Notes under the pieces: model-generated
Databases searched by the model: none
Told to the model about the DNA's origin: nothing
Seen by the model: the letters and a program-made list of their open reading frames with translations, nothing else
NCBI GenBank assembly: GCA_028564675.1
Contig: JAOVVO010000117.1
Span: 91,533-155,532 of the forward strand
Length of the DNA: 64,000 bases
Source of the DNA: Onchocerca lupi
Taxonomy: Eukaryota; Nematoda; Chromadorea; Rhabditida; Onchocercidae
Direction: 5' to 3'
Program-made: the position numbers and the translations under genes
Part shown: piece after piece, positions 63,996 through 64,000 of the stretch
Layout of the letters: the number at the start of each line of letters is the position of its first letter
How positions within the stretch are numbered: the first letter of the stretch is position 1

Positions 63996-64000
63996 TTTTT

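Overview
The window is AT-rich eukaryotic DNA (roughly 70 percent A+T by eye). It has small to medium introns with TTTCAG/TTTTAG-type acceptors, frequent poly(T) tracts of 27-36 bases, and isolated acceptor-like sites just upstream of several start codons with no evident 5' exon, as expected for spliced-leader trans-splicing. With the gene content this points to a nematode, most likely a filarial one. A degenerate Wolbachia-like uvrA fragment near 55.4 kb fits a lineage that carries, or once carried, that endosymbiont. The species cannot be named from the sequence.

Layout. 1-2178: intergenic, with two dispersed-repeat copies and an E2F-like site. 2179-4142 (+): five-exon psf-2/GINS2, a subunit of the replicative CMG helicase. 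4505-17822 (-): a gene of about 20 exons coding for an ARMC5-type armadillo-BTB protein, tail to tail with psf-2. Its large intron 5 holds a complete two-exon DAP1 gene on the opposite strand (14120-14614). 17823-20469: divergent intergenic region, CA-rich with a GC-richer core, the probable promoter of ARMC5 and pbrm-1. 20470-43008 (+): about 41 exons of pbrm-1/polybromo, the PBAF remodeller subunit: six bromodomains, two BAH domains, an HMG box, two C2H2 zinc fingers and a conserved C-terminal block. Its 3.4-kb intron 28 contains a GC-richer, microsatellite-dense island. 43009-48939: AT-rich gene desert made of decayed tandem repeats. 48940-54562 (+): 14-exon NOM1/SGD1 homologue with MIF4G and MA3 domains, a ribosome-biogenesis factor. 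54563-64000: intergenic DNA with the uvrA fragment, microsatellites, an AAACATGTTT array and a few unassigned exon-like ORFs.

The five host genes are nuclear housekeeping or regulatory genes: DNA replication, turnover of RNA polymerase II, autophagy/TOR signalling, chromatin remodelling and small-subunit ribosome assembly. They do not form an operon or one pathway. The exon models were built by hand from splice signals and reading-frame continuity. Nearly every junction keeps frame; the few ambiguous ones are named in the entries. The most unusual element is the bacterial uvrA remnant. Next are the nested DAP1 gene, a possible alternative exon inside bromodomain 6, a 24-bp intronic hairpin, and related repeats at both ends of the window.
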